From the NCBI RefSeq assembly GCF_019209935.1, contig NZ_JAHUTN010000005.1, positions 62,001 to 126,000 on the forward strand: 64,000 nucleotides of DNA. The letters run 5' to 3'. The stretch comes from Corynebacterium sp. TAE3-ERU16. GTDB lineage: Bacteria; Actinomycetota; Actinomycetes; Mycobacteriales; Mycobacteriaceae. Positions 35,920 through 44,639 of this stretch are shown here, one piece after another (the first letter of the stretch is position 1; every line of letters begins with the position of its first letter). The notes below the pieces were generated by a model. It was not told the origin of the DNA. It did no database searches and saw nothing but the letters and a program-made list of their open reading frames with translations. Made by a program: the position numbers and the translations under genes.

Positions 35920-36567
35920 ATGGAGATTCTCGGATTCGCCGCCGGCCCGTACCAGACCAACACGTGGTTGCTCGTGGAGGGGGATCGGTGCGTCGTCGTC
36001 GACCCGGGGATGCACGCCGCGCAGCGCGTCCTCGAGATCCTGGCGGAACGCGGGCTCACCCTGGAGTCCGTGATCCTCACCCACGGGCACATCGACCACA
36101 CCCGGGACTCGGGGACCCTGGCGAACCGCTCCGGTGTACCCGTCTACATCCATCCGGAGGACCGCATGATGCTCGATGATCCGTCGGCGGGTGTGTCAGC
36201 GGCGTCGGTCCAGCTGTTCAACGCGGACCAGATGATCCGCCCGGCGACGGTCCTGAACCTCGAGCACGGCACCCGACTGAATCTCGCGGGAACCGAGTTC
36301 ACCGTTCGCCACGCCCCGGGGCATTCGCCGGGGAGCACCCTGTTGATCGGTGCGGGGATATGCCTGTCCGGCGACGTCCTGTTCCGGGGCGCGATCGGGC
36401 GCACCGATCTGCCGGCCTCGGACCCGGCGGCCATGGACCGCACCCTCCGAGGGGAGGTCCTCGCCCTCGACGATCGGCTGCAGGTTCTGCCCGGGCACGG
36501 ACCGGTGACGACGATGCGTGCTGAGCGTCGTTCGAATCCGTTCCTCCTCGCACTGAATCGGAGCTGA
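35920..36567 (+). CDS. Glyoxalase II-like metallo-beta-lactamase-fold hydrolase
   Basis: 215 residues. The metal site HGHIDHT (HxHxDH) is at about residues 60-66, followed by the histidine in HAPGHSPGS, the aspartate in CLSGDVLF and the C-terminal histidine in VLPGHGP. Equivalent to Rv2581c. It may hydrolyse S-lactoyl thiols (mycothiol in this group) or another thioester; the sequence does not settle this. Leaderless start inferred. Upstream of hisS, as in mycobacteria. Confidence 0.9.
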   Translation: MEILGFAAGPYQTNTWLLVEGDRCVVVDPGMHAAQRVLEILAERGLTLESVILTHGHIDHTRDSGTLANRSGVPVYIHPEDRMMLDDPSAGVSAASVQLFNADQMIRPATVLNLEHGTRLNLAGTEFTVRHAPGHSPGSTLLIGAGICLSGDVLFRGAIGRTDLPASDPAAMDRTLRGEVLALDDRLQVLPGHGPVTTMRAERRSNPFLLALNRS

Positions 36568-36631
36568 AGTCTCCGCGTCGCGGGGACAGACGGTCCGTCC
36601 GACCGAGTCGGGTGCGGGGAACCGGATCCTC

Positions 36632-36637
36632 TATACT
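36632..36637 (+). promoter_or_regulatory. -10 box of leaderless hisS transcript
   Basis: TATACT, 8 nt before the GTG at 36646, which has no ribosome binding site. Confidence 0.55.
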
Positions 36638-36645
36638 CTGGATCC

Positions 36646-37926
36646 GTGAAGGATTCCCCTAAAATTCAGCCGTTTTCCGCCCCGAAGGGTGTACCGGACT
36701 ATGTTCCGCCCGTCTCCCCCGAGTTCATGACGGTGCGTGAGACGTTCACGGAGCAGACCCGACTCGCGGGCTACGAGCACATTGAGCTGCCGGTGTTCGA
36801 GGACACGGGTCTGTTCGCCCGGGGTGTCGGGGAATCCACCGATGTCGTGAGCAAGGAGATGTACACCTTCGAGGATCGGGGTGGACGCTCCGTGACGCTG
36901 CGCCCGGAGGGGACCGCGGGCGTCATGCGCGCGGTGATCGAACACAACCTCGACCGCGGTCAGCTACCGGTGAAGCTGTCCTACGCAGGGCCCTTCTTCC
37001 GCTATGAACGCCCGCAGGCCGGCCGGTACCGCCAGCTGCAGCAGGTCGGGGTCGAGGCGATCGGTGTGGACGACCCGGCGCTCGACGCCGAGACCGTCGC
37101 GCTGGCGGACCGCTGCTTCCGGAGCATCGGCCTTACCGGGTTCCGGCTCGAGATGACCAGCCTCGGCGACGGGGCCTGTCGCCCGGCGTACCGGCGGAAA
37201 CTGCAGGATTTCCTCCTCGGGTTGCCCCTGGATGAGGCGACGCGGCAGCGGGCTGAACTCAATCCGCTGCGGGTCCTCGATGACAAGCGTCCCGAGGTGA
37301 AGGAGATGACCGCGGACGCGCCGCTCATGCCGGATCATCTGTGCCCCGACTGCCGCGCGCACTTCGATACGGTCACGGGCCTGCTGGGCGACATGGGTGT
37401 GCCCTACACCCTGGCCCCACGCCTGGTTCGCGGCCTGGACTACTACACCCGCACCTGCTTCGAGTTCGTGCACGACGGACTCGGCGCGCAGTCGGGTATC
37501 GGAGGCGGCGGCAGGTACGACGGGCTCATGGCGCAGCTCGGGGGACAGGAACTCTCCGGCATCGGGTTCGGGCTCGGCGTCGACCGTGCCCTGCTCGCAC
37601 TCCAGGCCGAGAACATCAGTGTCTCCGACGGATCCCGCGTGGCGGTCTACGGTGTCGCGTTGGGAGCCGCGGCGCGCAGGAGGATGGCCGTTGAGATCGA
37701 CCGCCTCCGGGTCGCCGGGATCAGCGCCGACATGTCCTTCGGGGACCGCGGCCTCAAAGGTGCGATGAAGGGTGCGGACAGGGCCGGTGCCCGGTTCGCA
37801 CTCGTCCTCGGGGACCGGGAACTCGAGTCCGGCACGGTGGCGGTCAAGGACCTCGCCGCCCACGAGCAGATCGATGTTCCCCTCGCGGACCTGGTTACCC
37901 ACCTGCGGGAGCGGCTCAGCGCGTAG
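36646..37926 (+). CDS. hisS: Histidyl-tRNA synthetase
   Basis: 426-residue class II synthetase. Motif 2 is [14 protein letters not shown], the histidine loop [11 protein letters not shown] and GGGGRYDGL follow, motif 3 is [10 protein letters not shown], and the C-terminal anticodon domain begins near residue 330. The N-terminal [13 protein letters not shown] is typical. GTG start, probably leaderless. Converges on the CBS-like gene with a shared hairpin. Confidence 0.96.
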   Translation: MKDSPKIQPFSAPKGVPDYVPPVSPEFMTVRETFTEQTRLAGYEHIELPVFEDTGLFARGVGESTDVVSKEMYTFEDRGGRSVTLRPEGTAGVMRAVIEHNLDRGQLPVKLSYAGPFFRYERPQAGRYRQLQQVGVEAIGVDDPALDAETVALADRCFRSIGLTGFRLEMTSLGDGACRPAYRRKLQDFLLGLPLDEATRQRAELNPLRVLDDKRPEVKEMTADAPLMPDHLCPDCRAHFDTVTGLLGDMGVPYTLAPRLVRGLDYYTRTCFEFVHDGLGAQSGIGGGGRYDGLMAQLGGQELSGIGFGLGVDRALLALQAENISVSDGSRVAVYGVALGAAARRRMAVEIDRLRVAGISADMSFGDRGLKGAMKGADRAGARFALVLGDRELESGTVAVKDLAAHEQIDVPLADLVTHLRERLSA

Positions 37927-37944
37927 CCGCCGGGACCGGTCATC

Positions 37945-37975
37945 CGATGCCGTGGATCAGAACTCCACGGCATCG
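37945..37975. terminator. Bidirectional terminator between hisS and the CBS-like gene
   Basis: Perfect 12-bp stem CGATGCCGTGGA/TCCACGGCATCG with a 7-nt loop. The loop and distal arm contain the stop and last codons of the minus-strand gene, so the terminator is partly coding. Confidence 0.7.
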
Positions 37976-38724
37976 AGGAGGGTGGGTATGTCCGCCGCGA
38001 CCAGGATGAGGATCGGCAGCTGATCCCGTTTACCGTGTTCGGTCACGATCGCGGCATCGGGCAGTCGGCCCCCGGAATCGCGGGTGCCGAGGATCTCCAG
38101 CATCTCCGGGACGGTTGTCGTCCTGGGAACCAGGACGGCCCGGTCCCGTGGCTCCGCGAAGCGGAGGACTTCGCCGACGGTCACGGCGTCCAGGCGGCCG
38201 TTGTCCGCGAGGTCGTGGGCGACCCACCGGGCCACGGATCGCGCGGTGAGCAGTCGGTGGTAACCGCTCCCGTCGTAGATCGGGAACTGGGCGTAGCCGT
38301 GCTCCCGGATCGCGGCGAGCATCTCCGTCACCCAGGACTCCGGGGAGAACCGGATGATCCGGTCCTGCTTCAGGACACCGGTCACGTTCGGCGCGGCGAG
38401 GAGGACGTCCCGCAGACGGCGGATCTCCGCCACGGTATCGGGTCGGGGATCGGCGATCGGACGTCCGTCGCGGAACTCGCCGTGGCTGATCGCGTTGCGC
38501 AGATCCGCGAAGGCGTGGAGTGCGTCGGACTGGGGCCGGGTCAACCGGTTGCGCTTCACCAGCTGGCGGACCATCCAGGTGAATGAGTCCGATTTCCGCG
38601 CGTCGAGTGTGTCGCGGAGGAAGGCCTCGATCTCGTTGAAGGCGGCGAGAAACTCCGTGGCGGGGGACCGGTTTCCCTCCGCTGCGGAGAGCTTTCCGTT
38701 GGTGGATTCAGGGGTGTCGGACAC
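37957..38724 (-). CDS. CBS-domain-like hypothetical protein
   Basis: About 255 residues, soluble. The N-terminal half (FLAAFNEIEAFLRDTL, MVRQLVKRNRLTRPQSDALHAFADLRNAISHGE) looks like an all-helical HEPN/nucleotidyltransferase-partner-type fold with an RNAISH motif. The C-terminal half (AAIREHGYAQFPIYDGSGYHRLLTARSVARWVA onward in separate strands) resembles a CBS pair. The GTG at 38724 has TACAGT 7 nt upstream (leaderless); a longer frame to 38853 only adds low-complexity residues. Adenine-nucleotide sensing coupled to a helical effector is possible, but no function is established. Confidence 0.7.
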   Translation of the reverse strand: MSDTPESTNGKLSAAEGNRSPATEFLAAFNEIEAFLRDTLDARKSDSFTWMVRQLVKRNRLTRPQSDALHAFADLRNAISHGEFRDGRPIADPRPDTVAEIRRLRDVLLAAPNVTGVLKQDRIIRFSPESWVTEMLAAIREHGYAQFPIYDGSGYHRLLTARSVARWVAHDLADNGRLDAVTVGEVLRFAEPRDRAVLVPRTTTVPEMLEILGTRDSGGRLPDAAIVTEHGKRDQLPILILVAADIPTLLDAVEF

Positions 38725-38731
38725 GATCACC

Positions 38732-38737
38732 ACTGTA
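38732..38737 (-). promoter_or_regulatory. -10 box of leaderless CBS-like gene
   Basis: TACAGT on the minus strand, 7 nt upstream of the GTG at 38724. Confidence 0.5.
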
Positions 38738-38852
38738 GCTGGACTGCGGCTCGCCCGCCTTTCGGGCACCGGGGGCGGGACTGTAGAATCAGCCGGATCA
38801 CCGGTGCCGTGTTCTTCCGGCCCGGCCCCCTGATCCTGTGAGGAGTGTGTCA

Positions 38853-39494
38853 ATGAGCGGCAACCGCGGAACGGTCCGGACGATGGTGTTTCTGGCCGGG
38901 ATCGGCCTCATCGCGGGCTGCGGTACGACGGGAAACGGTGCACCGGACGAGACGACGGCTGCCGCGCCACAGACCTCGGAGTCGGTGTCGGTGGACACGA
39001 CGCCGGACACGACGAGCCCGGCTCCGCAGACCGCAGACACCGTGGATCCGGTGCCGACCGCGGAGCCGACCGACAACTCCACGCCAGTGGCTGGTGACGC
39101 CGGGGGAGCCGACGCTGTCCGGGTATCGCCGGACCTCGAGGCGAAGCGGTGGGGTGGATCCGACTACGACCCCCGCCTGGCCGCGAAGATGCCCGCGGAT
39201 CCGTTGTACCCGGGTGACCGGACCGAGGTCCTCGGCCAGCCTGCCGTCATCTGTGCCGCAGGTGACTTCTACGGGGTCCACTACGTCGCTGCCCCGGATG
39301 CCGGGGGCTGCGGCTCCGCCGAGGCGGCGCTGGCCTCGGCTTTCGGGGACGAGGATGCGATGGACAACGTCCATTTCGCGGAACCGCGGACCGTGGACGT
39401 CGGCGACGGGCGGGTGACCCGGTGTGTGGAGAAGGGGAACATCCTGTTCGACTGCAGAGGTCCGGAGGGCGCCCCGGTGGCCTGGTTCTGGTGA
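38853..39494 (+). CDS. Putative secreted lipoprotein
   Basis: 213 residues. Signal peptide with lipobox LIAGC (Cys23), a Thr/Ala/Pro/Ser-rich linker to about residue 95, then a compact C-terminal domain with four or more cysteines (AVICAAG, GGCGSAE, VTRCVEK, LFDCRG) that may form disulfides. No family recognised. ATG 38853 is 7 nt after AGGAG; a GTG 15 nt earlier is in frame but lacks spacing. Convergent with the tetR gene, 8 bp apart. Confidence 0.75.
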   Translation: MSGNRGTVRTMVFLAGIGLIAGCGTTGNGAPDETTAAAPQTSESVSVDTTPDTTSPAPQTADTVDPVPTAEPTDNSTPVAGDAGGADAVRVSPDLEAKRWGGSDYDPRLAAKMPADPLYPGDRTEVLGQPAVICAAGDFYGVHYVAAPDAGGCGSAEAALASAFGDEDAMDNVHFAEPRTVDVGDGRVTRCVEKGNILFDCRGPEGAPVAWFW

Positions 39495-39502
39495 GCCCGG
39501 CG

Positions 39503-40081
39503 TCAGTACCTGAGCGGACGGAGGGTCCCGTGCCTCAGTCCGGAGAGGAATATCTCCACGAGATTCGTGGTGATGTTCGGTTCGAGGGACAGGACACCGG
39601 GAACCGGGGGACGGGCGACGGTCAGCAGACCGATGATGAAGGTGTCGTGCTGGATCGACGCCTCGACGAGTCCGTGTCTCTTCGCCTCCTCGAGGATCGT
39701 GTTCCCGAGTTTCGCGGTGCGCTGGCGGAGATCCATCACATCCGACGGCAGGACGGTCAGGTCGTCGGGGGCGAAGGCGGCGACCAGGGTGCCCAGACCC
39801 ATGTCGACCAGGGAGTCGACGTAGCGCAGCCACTGGCCCTCCGGATCCCGGTCGAACTGCCCGAGAACCGAATGCTGCAGTTCGATCGCCCGGGTGAAGA
39901 GGCGGGCACCGCACGCGTGGAGCAGTGACTCCCGGTCCGGGAAGTTCCGGTACAGCGTCGCGATACCGACGTCGGCCCTCTCCGCGATGACCTCCAGGGG
40001 GACTGTCTCGGGCTGACGGCGGAAGAGTTCACACGCGGTGTCGATGATTCGGTTCCGGCGTTCGAGTGCGTCGGCGCGCAA
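39503..40081 (-). CDS. TetR-family transcriptional regulator
   Basis: About 192 residues. The N-terminal DNA-binding domain is clear: RRNRIIDTACELF as helix 1, VPLEVIAERADVGIATLYRNFPDRESLL as the helix-turn-helix (about residues 27-54). The C-terminal ligand domain is all-helical and shows no known ligand signature. I prefer TTG 40081, 6 nt after GGAG, which gives a normal TetR N-terminus; GTG 40153 would extend it by 24 residues but lies upstream of a good promoter -10 (GACTAT at 40143-40148). It is divergent from the SNF2 ATPase gene with an operator-like dyad between them. Confidence 0.85.
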   Translation of the reverse strand: MRADALERRNRIIDTACELFRRQPETVPLEVIAERADVGIATLYRNFPDRESLLHACGARLFTRAIELQHSVLGQFDRDPEGQWLRYVDSLVDMGLGTLVAAFAPDDLTVLPSDVMDLRQRTAKLGNTILEEAKRHGLVEASIQHDTFIIGLLTVARPPVPGVLSLEPNITTNLVEIFLSGLRHGTLRPLRY

Positions 40082-40142
40082 CGGTTTCTCCAACTGTGGG
40101 GGACGGTGGTGCGGCCCGTGGATGGGGACCCTTCTTAAAGTG

Positions 40143-40148
40143 ATAGTC
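40143..40148 (-). promoter_or_regulatory. Possible tetR -10 box
   Basis: GACTAT on the minus strand. Its -35 position falls inside the dyad at 40155-40176, which suits autoregulation. Confidence 0.35.
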
Positions 40149-40154
40149 GCCACT

Positions 40155-40176
40155 ACCGGTTCTGTCCAGTTCCGGT
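40155..40176. promoter_or_regulatory. Candidate TetR operator
   Basis: 22-bp dyad with half-sites ACCGGttCTG and CAGttCCGGT around a central TC; 8 of 10 positions pair. It lies between tetR and the SNF2-like gene. Confidence 0.5.
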
Positions 40177-40209
40177 GCAGCCCGACTTTCCGGTACGACG
40201 ACGAGCGGG

Positions 40210-40215
40210 CAGGAT
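40210..40215 (+). promoter_or_regulatory. Possible -10 box of leaderless SNF2-like gene
   Basis: CAGGAT, 6 nt before the ATG at 40222. A weak match, but no ribosome binding site is present. Confidence 0.3.
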
Positions 40216-40221
40216 GGTTCC

Positions 40222-42963
40222 ATGGACAGAACTCAGCTGCGGGCCCTCCTGCGAGACGCCGATGACATCAGGTCCCTCGCAACCCGGGCCGTGCGCCTCC
40301 TAGACGCCGTCCAGGAGGATGAACCGTCGGTGGATCCGGGAACCGGTGCGCACTGTGAGACACCCGCCGGTTCCGTCGACATTCTCCCGCCGCACTCCCC
40401 GGAGTGGCCGAGAGACCTCTACGCACGTGCCACCGTCGAGCACGATCACCCGGGGTTCAACCACCTCGTCCGCGAGCTCGTGTCGGTCGTCGTGCGTATC
40501 GATGTCCTGCGGGGCCCGGCGTCCCGGGCGGGAACCGGGGTGCTGGGCAGGCTGTTCGGTCTGGGGAGACCCGATCCCGCCGCGGAGAACGCCGCCACCG
40601 ATCTCCTCTTCCTCCTGTCCGACGCCCGGACCAGCTGGGTCGTGACCGCGGTCCGGGCGGTCCTGTCCGATGCGCAGCGTGCCGCGGATCAGCAGCGGCG
40701 GGACGGGATCCGACTCAACCCGGGTCCCGGTGGGCCCGGTGACCACTGCATCGAGGCCGCGCGGCGCGCGGTGATCAGGGGAGCCGGAACCGGACCCGGG
40801 GGCGTCGAGTTCGGCCGGGTTGAACCGGCGGCGTTGTCGGGCGCCCGGACCGCTGTCGAACGTGTGCTCCGCCACCCGGACTCTGAACCGGCCCTCCGGG
40901 CGGAGGCGGACGAGGCTCTGGCGGGCCTGGGGCGCCGTCACACCCGCCAACTGATGGAGCAGCTGCCCCCGGAGGCGCTCAAGCGGGTCACCGATGACAG
41001 ACTCCGGTTCACGGGGCTGGCCGAGGCCGGTATCACGTCCGTCGCGGACGTCCTCGACACGCCGGTTGACCGGTTGATGGCGGTCAACGGCATCGGCCGC
41101 CGGACCGCCGACCGACTGCAGGCGGCGGCGCGCACCCTGGAATCCGAGGCCGCGATGACGAACCCGGCCCTGCACATCGGCGCGGACCCGGTCCCGGAGG
41201 CGGTGGCGCTGACCCGTGTCCTGGCACGGTACGAGCAGGTCGCCGTGCTCGACGAGACCGAGCGCTCCCGCAGGGACCGACTCATCGACTTCTTCCGGGA
41301 GCTACCGGTCGGGCCGGCGCCGGACGGATTCGACGTCATCGTCCGGGGGCGCGGCGCCCTGGACCAGCTCCTCGACGATCTCCGGTGGGCCGCGGCCGGC
41401 CCGGCTCTGCTGCTGCCGGAACACGTCACGGATCCGGGACCCGCCGCGTGGGACGACTATCTCTCCCGTCCGGCCCGGTATCAGGCGCTCCTCGCCGATC
41501 TGCTCCGGCTCGACACCGTCACCGGGGAGGACTCGGCGCTGCTCGACGCGGCGCTCATCGAGCGGATCCGGGAGATCCACCTGAACCGGGACTTCCTCCG
41601 CGATCTCCATCTCCGGGGCTACCAGTCCTACGGTGCGCGGTTCGCGGTCGTCCAGCGCCGGATCATCCTCGGTGACGAGATGGGTCTGGGCAAGACCATC
41701 CAGGCGATCGCTGTCGTGGCGCATCTCGCCGCGGAACTCGCCGCCGAGGGAGGCGGACCGGGGCACACCGCCGTGGTGTGCCCCGCCTCCGTCGTCGTGA
41801 ACTGGTCGAGGGAGCTCGCCACCTTCTGCACACTGGAGGTCTTCGTCGCGCACGGCCCGGACAAAAAGGTCGCCGCGGCGGCATGGCGGGAACGGGGTGG
41901 GGTCCTGGTCTGCACCTACGACGGTGTGCGGACCCTGGACCTCGGGGAACCGGACACGCTCATCGTCGATGAGGCGCACATGATCAAGAATCCGCGGGCG
42001 AAGAGGACGGTCGCGTGCTCCGCTCTCGCGGAGGCCTCCGGGACAGTCATGCTGCTGACCGGAACGCCACTGGAGAACCGCGTCAGTGAGTTCGTCAATC
42101 TCATCCGCATCGTCCGGCCGGACCTGGTCACACGGGGAATGGCCGAACTGGAGGCGGAGCCGTTCCGTCGGCTGATCGCGCCGGCGTACCTGAGGAGGAA
42201 CGTCATCCAGGTGCTCGATCAGCTCCCGGAACGGGTGGACGAGACGGAGTGGGTCGAGCTGACCGACGACGACCGGAGGTTCTACCGGGAGAACGTGGCC
42301 GAGGGATCCTGGATGGGGATGCGCCGTGCGTCGTGGCTCACGCCCGCCGGCGAACCGGCGAAGCTGGCCCGACTCGCGGAGATCATCGCGGATGCCCGCA
42401 CCGCGGGTAGACGGGTCCTGGTATTCAGCTTCTTCCTCGATGTACTCGAGATCATCGCCGGAGCCTTCGGGGAGTCGGTCGTCGGGGTCATCGACGGTTC
42501 GGTTCCCCCGCAACGCAGACAGGAGCTCGTCGACACCTTCGGCTCCGCACCTGGCGGCAGTACCCTCCTGGCGCAGGTCCTCGCCGGTGGGCAGGGCCTG
42601 AACATCCAGGCGGCGTCCGTGGTTGTACTGGCTGAACCCCAGGTCAAACCCACTCTGGAGGACCAGGCGATCGCCAGGGCTTACCGCATGGGCCAGACCG
42701 GGACGGTTCACGTGCACCGCCTCATCGGAACGGACACCGTCGACGAGAGGATGCTGGAGATACTCGCGGGGAAGCGCGGGGTGTTCGATTCATTCGCGCG
42801 CAGCTCGGATGCGGCCGAGGTGCCTGACGCGCTGGACATCTCCGAGCCGGAACTCGCCAGACAGATCATCGCCGAGGAACGTCGCAGGCTGGGGCTGGCG
42901 GACGAGGAACCGGCGCAGCCTGCACCGGAGACGGACACCGCGCCGGAGATCCGGCGGAGCTAG
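40222..42963 (+). CDS. SNF2-type DEAH ATPase/helicase with HhH domain
   Basis: 913 residues. The first about 450 residues are a long N-terminal region without a catalytic motif, except a helix-hairpin-helix at about 275-305 (GIGRRTADRLQ). The SF2/SNF2 motor follows: Walker A DEMGLGKT at about 485-492, DEAH in IVDEAHMIKN at about 580-585, LLTGTPLENR, and motif VI QAIARAYRMGQ at about 815. An acidic tail ends the protein. SNF2 enzymes move along double-stranded DNA and remodel bound proteins; bacterial ones serve transcription (RapA), repair or defence. No nuclease, methylase or PLD domain is attached. Its stop overlaps the convergent arsC stop by 4 bp. Confidence 0.88.
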   Translation: MDRTQLRALLRDADDIRSLATRAVRLLDAVQEDEPSVDPGTGAHCETPAGSVDILPPHSPEWPRDLYARATVEHDHPGFNHLVRELVSVVVRIDVLRGPASRAGTGVLGRLFGLGRPDPAAENAATDLLFLLSDARTSWVVTAVRAVLSDAQRAADQQRRDGIRLNPGPGGPGDHCIEAARRAVIRGAGTGPGGVEFGRVEPAALSGARTAVERVLRHPDSEPALRAEADEALAGLGRRHTRQLMEQLPPEALKRVTDDRLRFTGLAEAGITSVADVLDTPVDRLMAVNGIGRRTADRLQAAARTLESEAAMTNPALHIGADPVPEAVALTRVLARYEQVAVLDETERSRRDRLIDFFRELPVGPAPDGFDVIVRGRGALDQLLDDLRWAAAGPALLLPEHVTDPGPAAWDDYLSRPARYQALLADLLRLDTVTGEDSALLDAALIERIREIHLNRDFLRDLHLRGYQSYGARFAVVQRRIILGDEMGLGKTIQAIAVVAHLAAELAAEGGGPGHTAVVCPASVVVNWSRELATFCTLEVFVAHGPDKKVAAAAWRERGGVLVCTYDGVRTLDLGEPDTLIVDEAHMIKNPRAKRTVACSALAEASGTVMLLTGTPLENRVSEFVNLIRIVRPDLVTRGMAELEAEPFRRLIAPAYLRRNVIQVLDQLPERVDETEWVELTDDDRRFYRENVAEGSWMGMRRASWLTPAGEPAKLARLAEIIADARTAGRRVLVFSFFLDVLEIIAGAFGESVVGVIDGSVPPQRRQELVDTFGSAPGGSTLLAQVLAGGQGLNIQAASVVVLAEPQVKPTLEDQAIARAYRMGQTGTVHVHRLIGTDTVDERMLEILAGKRGVFDSFARSSDAAEVPDALDISEPELARQIIAEERRRLGLADEEPAQPAPETDTAPEIRRS

Positions 42964-43409
42964 CTTCCCGAGGCTCCGGTGTCCGACGTGGGGACACCGA
43001 TATCCCGGAGGAGCCGGCGGACCCGTGCCGCGATGTCGTCGCGGACCAGCCGCATGCGTTCGGTTCCCCCGATTCCCCTGTGGGAGGGTTCGTCGGTCAC
43101 CCAGACCTCAGGCTCGCTCCGCATGCCGGGCACGGGTTCCACGGTGGCCTCGGTGCCGAGGACGATGACGCGGTCGGCGCGCCGGAGAATGCCGGGGTCG
43201 ATGCCGCTGGAGACCGCCCCGTCCATGGACGCGCCGATCTCGGCGACCGTCGCCGCTGACGTCCGGTTGATGGACCCTTTCGGCATCGTGCCGGCCGAGT
43301 GGACCTCAACCCGGTCCCCGGCGTAGAGCCTGGTGATTGCCTCGGCCATCTGGGATTTCCCGGCGTTCCGGGCACAGATGAAAAGGACAAGTGGACGACG
43401 TCCGGGCAT
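42960..43409 (-). CDS. arsC: Arsenate reductase, low-molecular-weight phosphatase fold (mycothiol type)
   Basis: 149 residues. The catalytic loop is Cys12-Ala-Arg-Asn-Ala-Gly-Lys-Ser (CARNAGKSQMAEA), the short form seen in corynebacterial ArsC1/ArsC2, which use mycothiol and mycoredoxin instead of intramolecular cysteines. The second signature VWVTDEPS carries the general-acid aspartate. It reduces arsenate to arsenite for export by Acr3. It lies 27 nt after acr3 in the same direction. Confidence 0.9.
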   Translation of the reverse strand: MPGRRPLVLFICARNAGKSQMAEAITRLYAGDRVEVHSAGTMPKGSINRTSAATVAEIGASMDGAVSSGIDPGILRRADRVIVLGTEATVEPVPGMRSEPEVWVTDEPSHRGIGGTERMRLVRDDIAARVRRLLRDIGVPTSDTGASGS

Positions 43410-43436
43410 CGGGTGAACCTCCGGTGTGTGGATGTG

Positions 43437-44540
43437 TCAGTTGACCCGCGCGTGGACGGCGGTTCCGGGCGGCGATGTCGGGTCGCCGGGGAAGAGGTGC
43501 GGTGCCCACCACATCGCCACGTAGACCAGTGCCAGGAGAACGGGGACCTCGATGAGGGGGCCGATCGTCCCCGCCAGCGCCTGCCCGGACATCGCACCGA
43601 AGGTACCGATTGACACGGCGATGGCCAGTTCGAAGTTGTTGCCCGCTGCCGTGAACGCGATCGTCGTGGAGGTGGCGTAGCCGAAACCCGCGGCCCGGGA
43701 CACGACCGTGGCGAGGATGAACATGACGAAGAAGTAGAGGACTAGTGGAAGCGCGATCCGGACGACCGCCCACGGGTTCGACGTGAGCTGTCCGCCCTGC
43801 AGACTGAACAGGACGACGATGGTGTAGAGGAGGCCGCCGAGGGCCAGCGGAGAGATCATGGGGAGGAACCTGGTCTCGTACCACCGGCGGGACCGGGCCC
43901 TTTCGCCGAGCACCCGGGACAGGAACCCCGCCAGCAGCGGGATCCCGAGGAACACGAGTACGGAGACGAGGATCGCGGTGAAGGAGAACTCGGCGCTCGT
44001 CGTCTCGAGGCCGAGCCAGGAGGGAAGTACCTGCAGGTAGAACCAGCCGAGCACCGAGAACATCACGACCTGGAAGACCGAGTTGATGGCGACCAGCACT
44101 GCGGCGGTCTCACGGTCGCCGCAGGCGAGGTCGTTCCAGATCAGCACCATGGCGATGCACCGGGCCAGGCCGATGATCACGAGCCCGGTCCGGTACTCGG
44201 GGAGATCGGGGAGAAGCAGCCACGCGAGGGTGAACATCAACGCCGGACCGAGAATCCAGTTCAGGGCGATTGTGATCGCCATCAGTCGGCGGTCCGTGGC
44301 GATCTCACCCGTCTTGTCGTAGCGTACCTTCGCCAACGGCGGGTACATCATCACCAGCAGACCGAGTGCGATGGGTACCGAGATACCACCCACCGACCAG
44401 GAATCGAGGAGCCTGCCGAGTGACGGGATGAAACGACCGAGGAGTATTCCTAGGGCCATTGCGGCGATGATCCACGCCGGCAGCCATCTGTCGAGGAAAC
44501 TCAATCGTGCGGGGACGGGAGCGCTCGGGGAGGTGCTCAT
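43437..44540 (-). CDS. acr3: Arsenite efflux permease Acr3
   Basis: 367-residue member of the ACR3/bile-acid transporter superfamily with ten membrane segments. The conserved Cys128 in GLARCIAMVLIWNDLACGD, which binds arsenite, is present, as is the glutamate near residue 346 in IEVPVLLAL. It exports arsenite using the proton gradient. ATG start. It is the first gene of acr3-arsC. There is no arsR or second acr3 within the window. Confidence 0.95.
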   Translation of the reverse strand: MSTSPSAPVPARLSFLDRWLPAWIIAAMALGILLGRFIPSLGRLLDSWSVGGISVPIALGLLVMMYPPLAKVRYDKTGEIATDRRLMAITIALNWILGPALMFTLAWLLLPDLPEYRTGLVIIGLARCIAMVLIWNDLACGDRETAAVLVAINSVFQVVMFSVLGWFYLQVLPSWLGLETTSAEFSFTAILVSVLVFLGIPLLAGFLSRVLGERARSRRWYETRFLPMISPLALGGLLYTIVVLFSLQGGQLTSNPWAVVRIALPLVLYFFVMFILATVVSRAAGFGYATSTTIAFTAAGNNFELAIAVSIGTFGAMSGQALAGTIGPLIEVPVLLALVYVAMWWAPHLFPGDPTSPPGTAVHARVN

Positions 44541-44576
44541 TGCGTGACGGAACCTGTCTGTTCGGTGAGCTGGCCG

Positions 44577-44612
44577 CTAGACAACTCTAGGTAGGAGACC
44601 TTCTATGGTCAA
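44577..44612 (-). promoter_or_regulatory. acr3-arsC promoter with overlapping perfect dyad
   Basis: Minus-strand -35 TTGACC (44607-44612), a 17-bp spacer and -10 TAGAGT (44584-44589). The -10 lies inside the perfect dyad CTAGA-caac-TCTAG (44577-44590). A second imperfect dyad (TAGAAG/CTCCTA) fills the spacer. Confidence 0.7.
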
Positions 44613-44639
44613 CAGTGTATGCCGCGGAAGACGCCGGAC

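Noticed and set aside
39503..44612. Antiphage defence island built on the SNF2-like ATPase
   Set aside because: No nuclease, methyltransferase, PLD or other known defence partner is adjacent; the neighbours are a TetR regulator and arsenic genes. Kept only as an open question in the findings.
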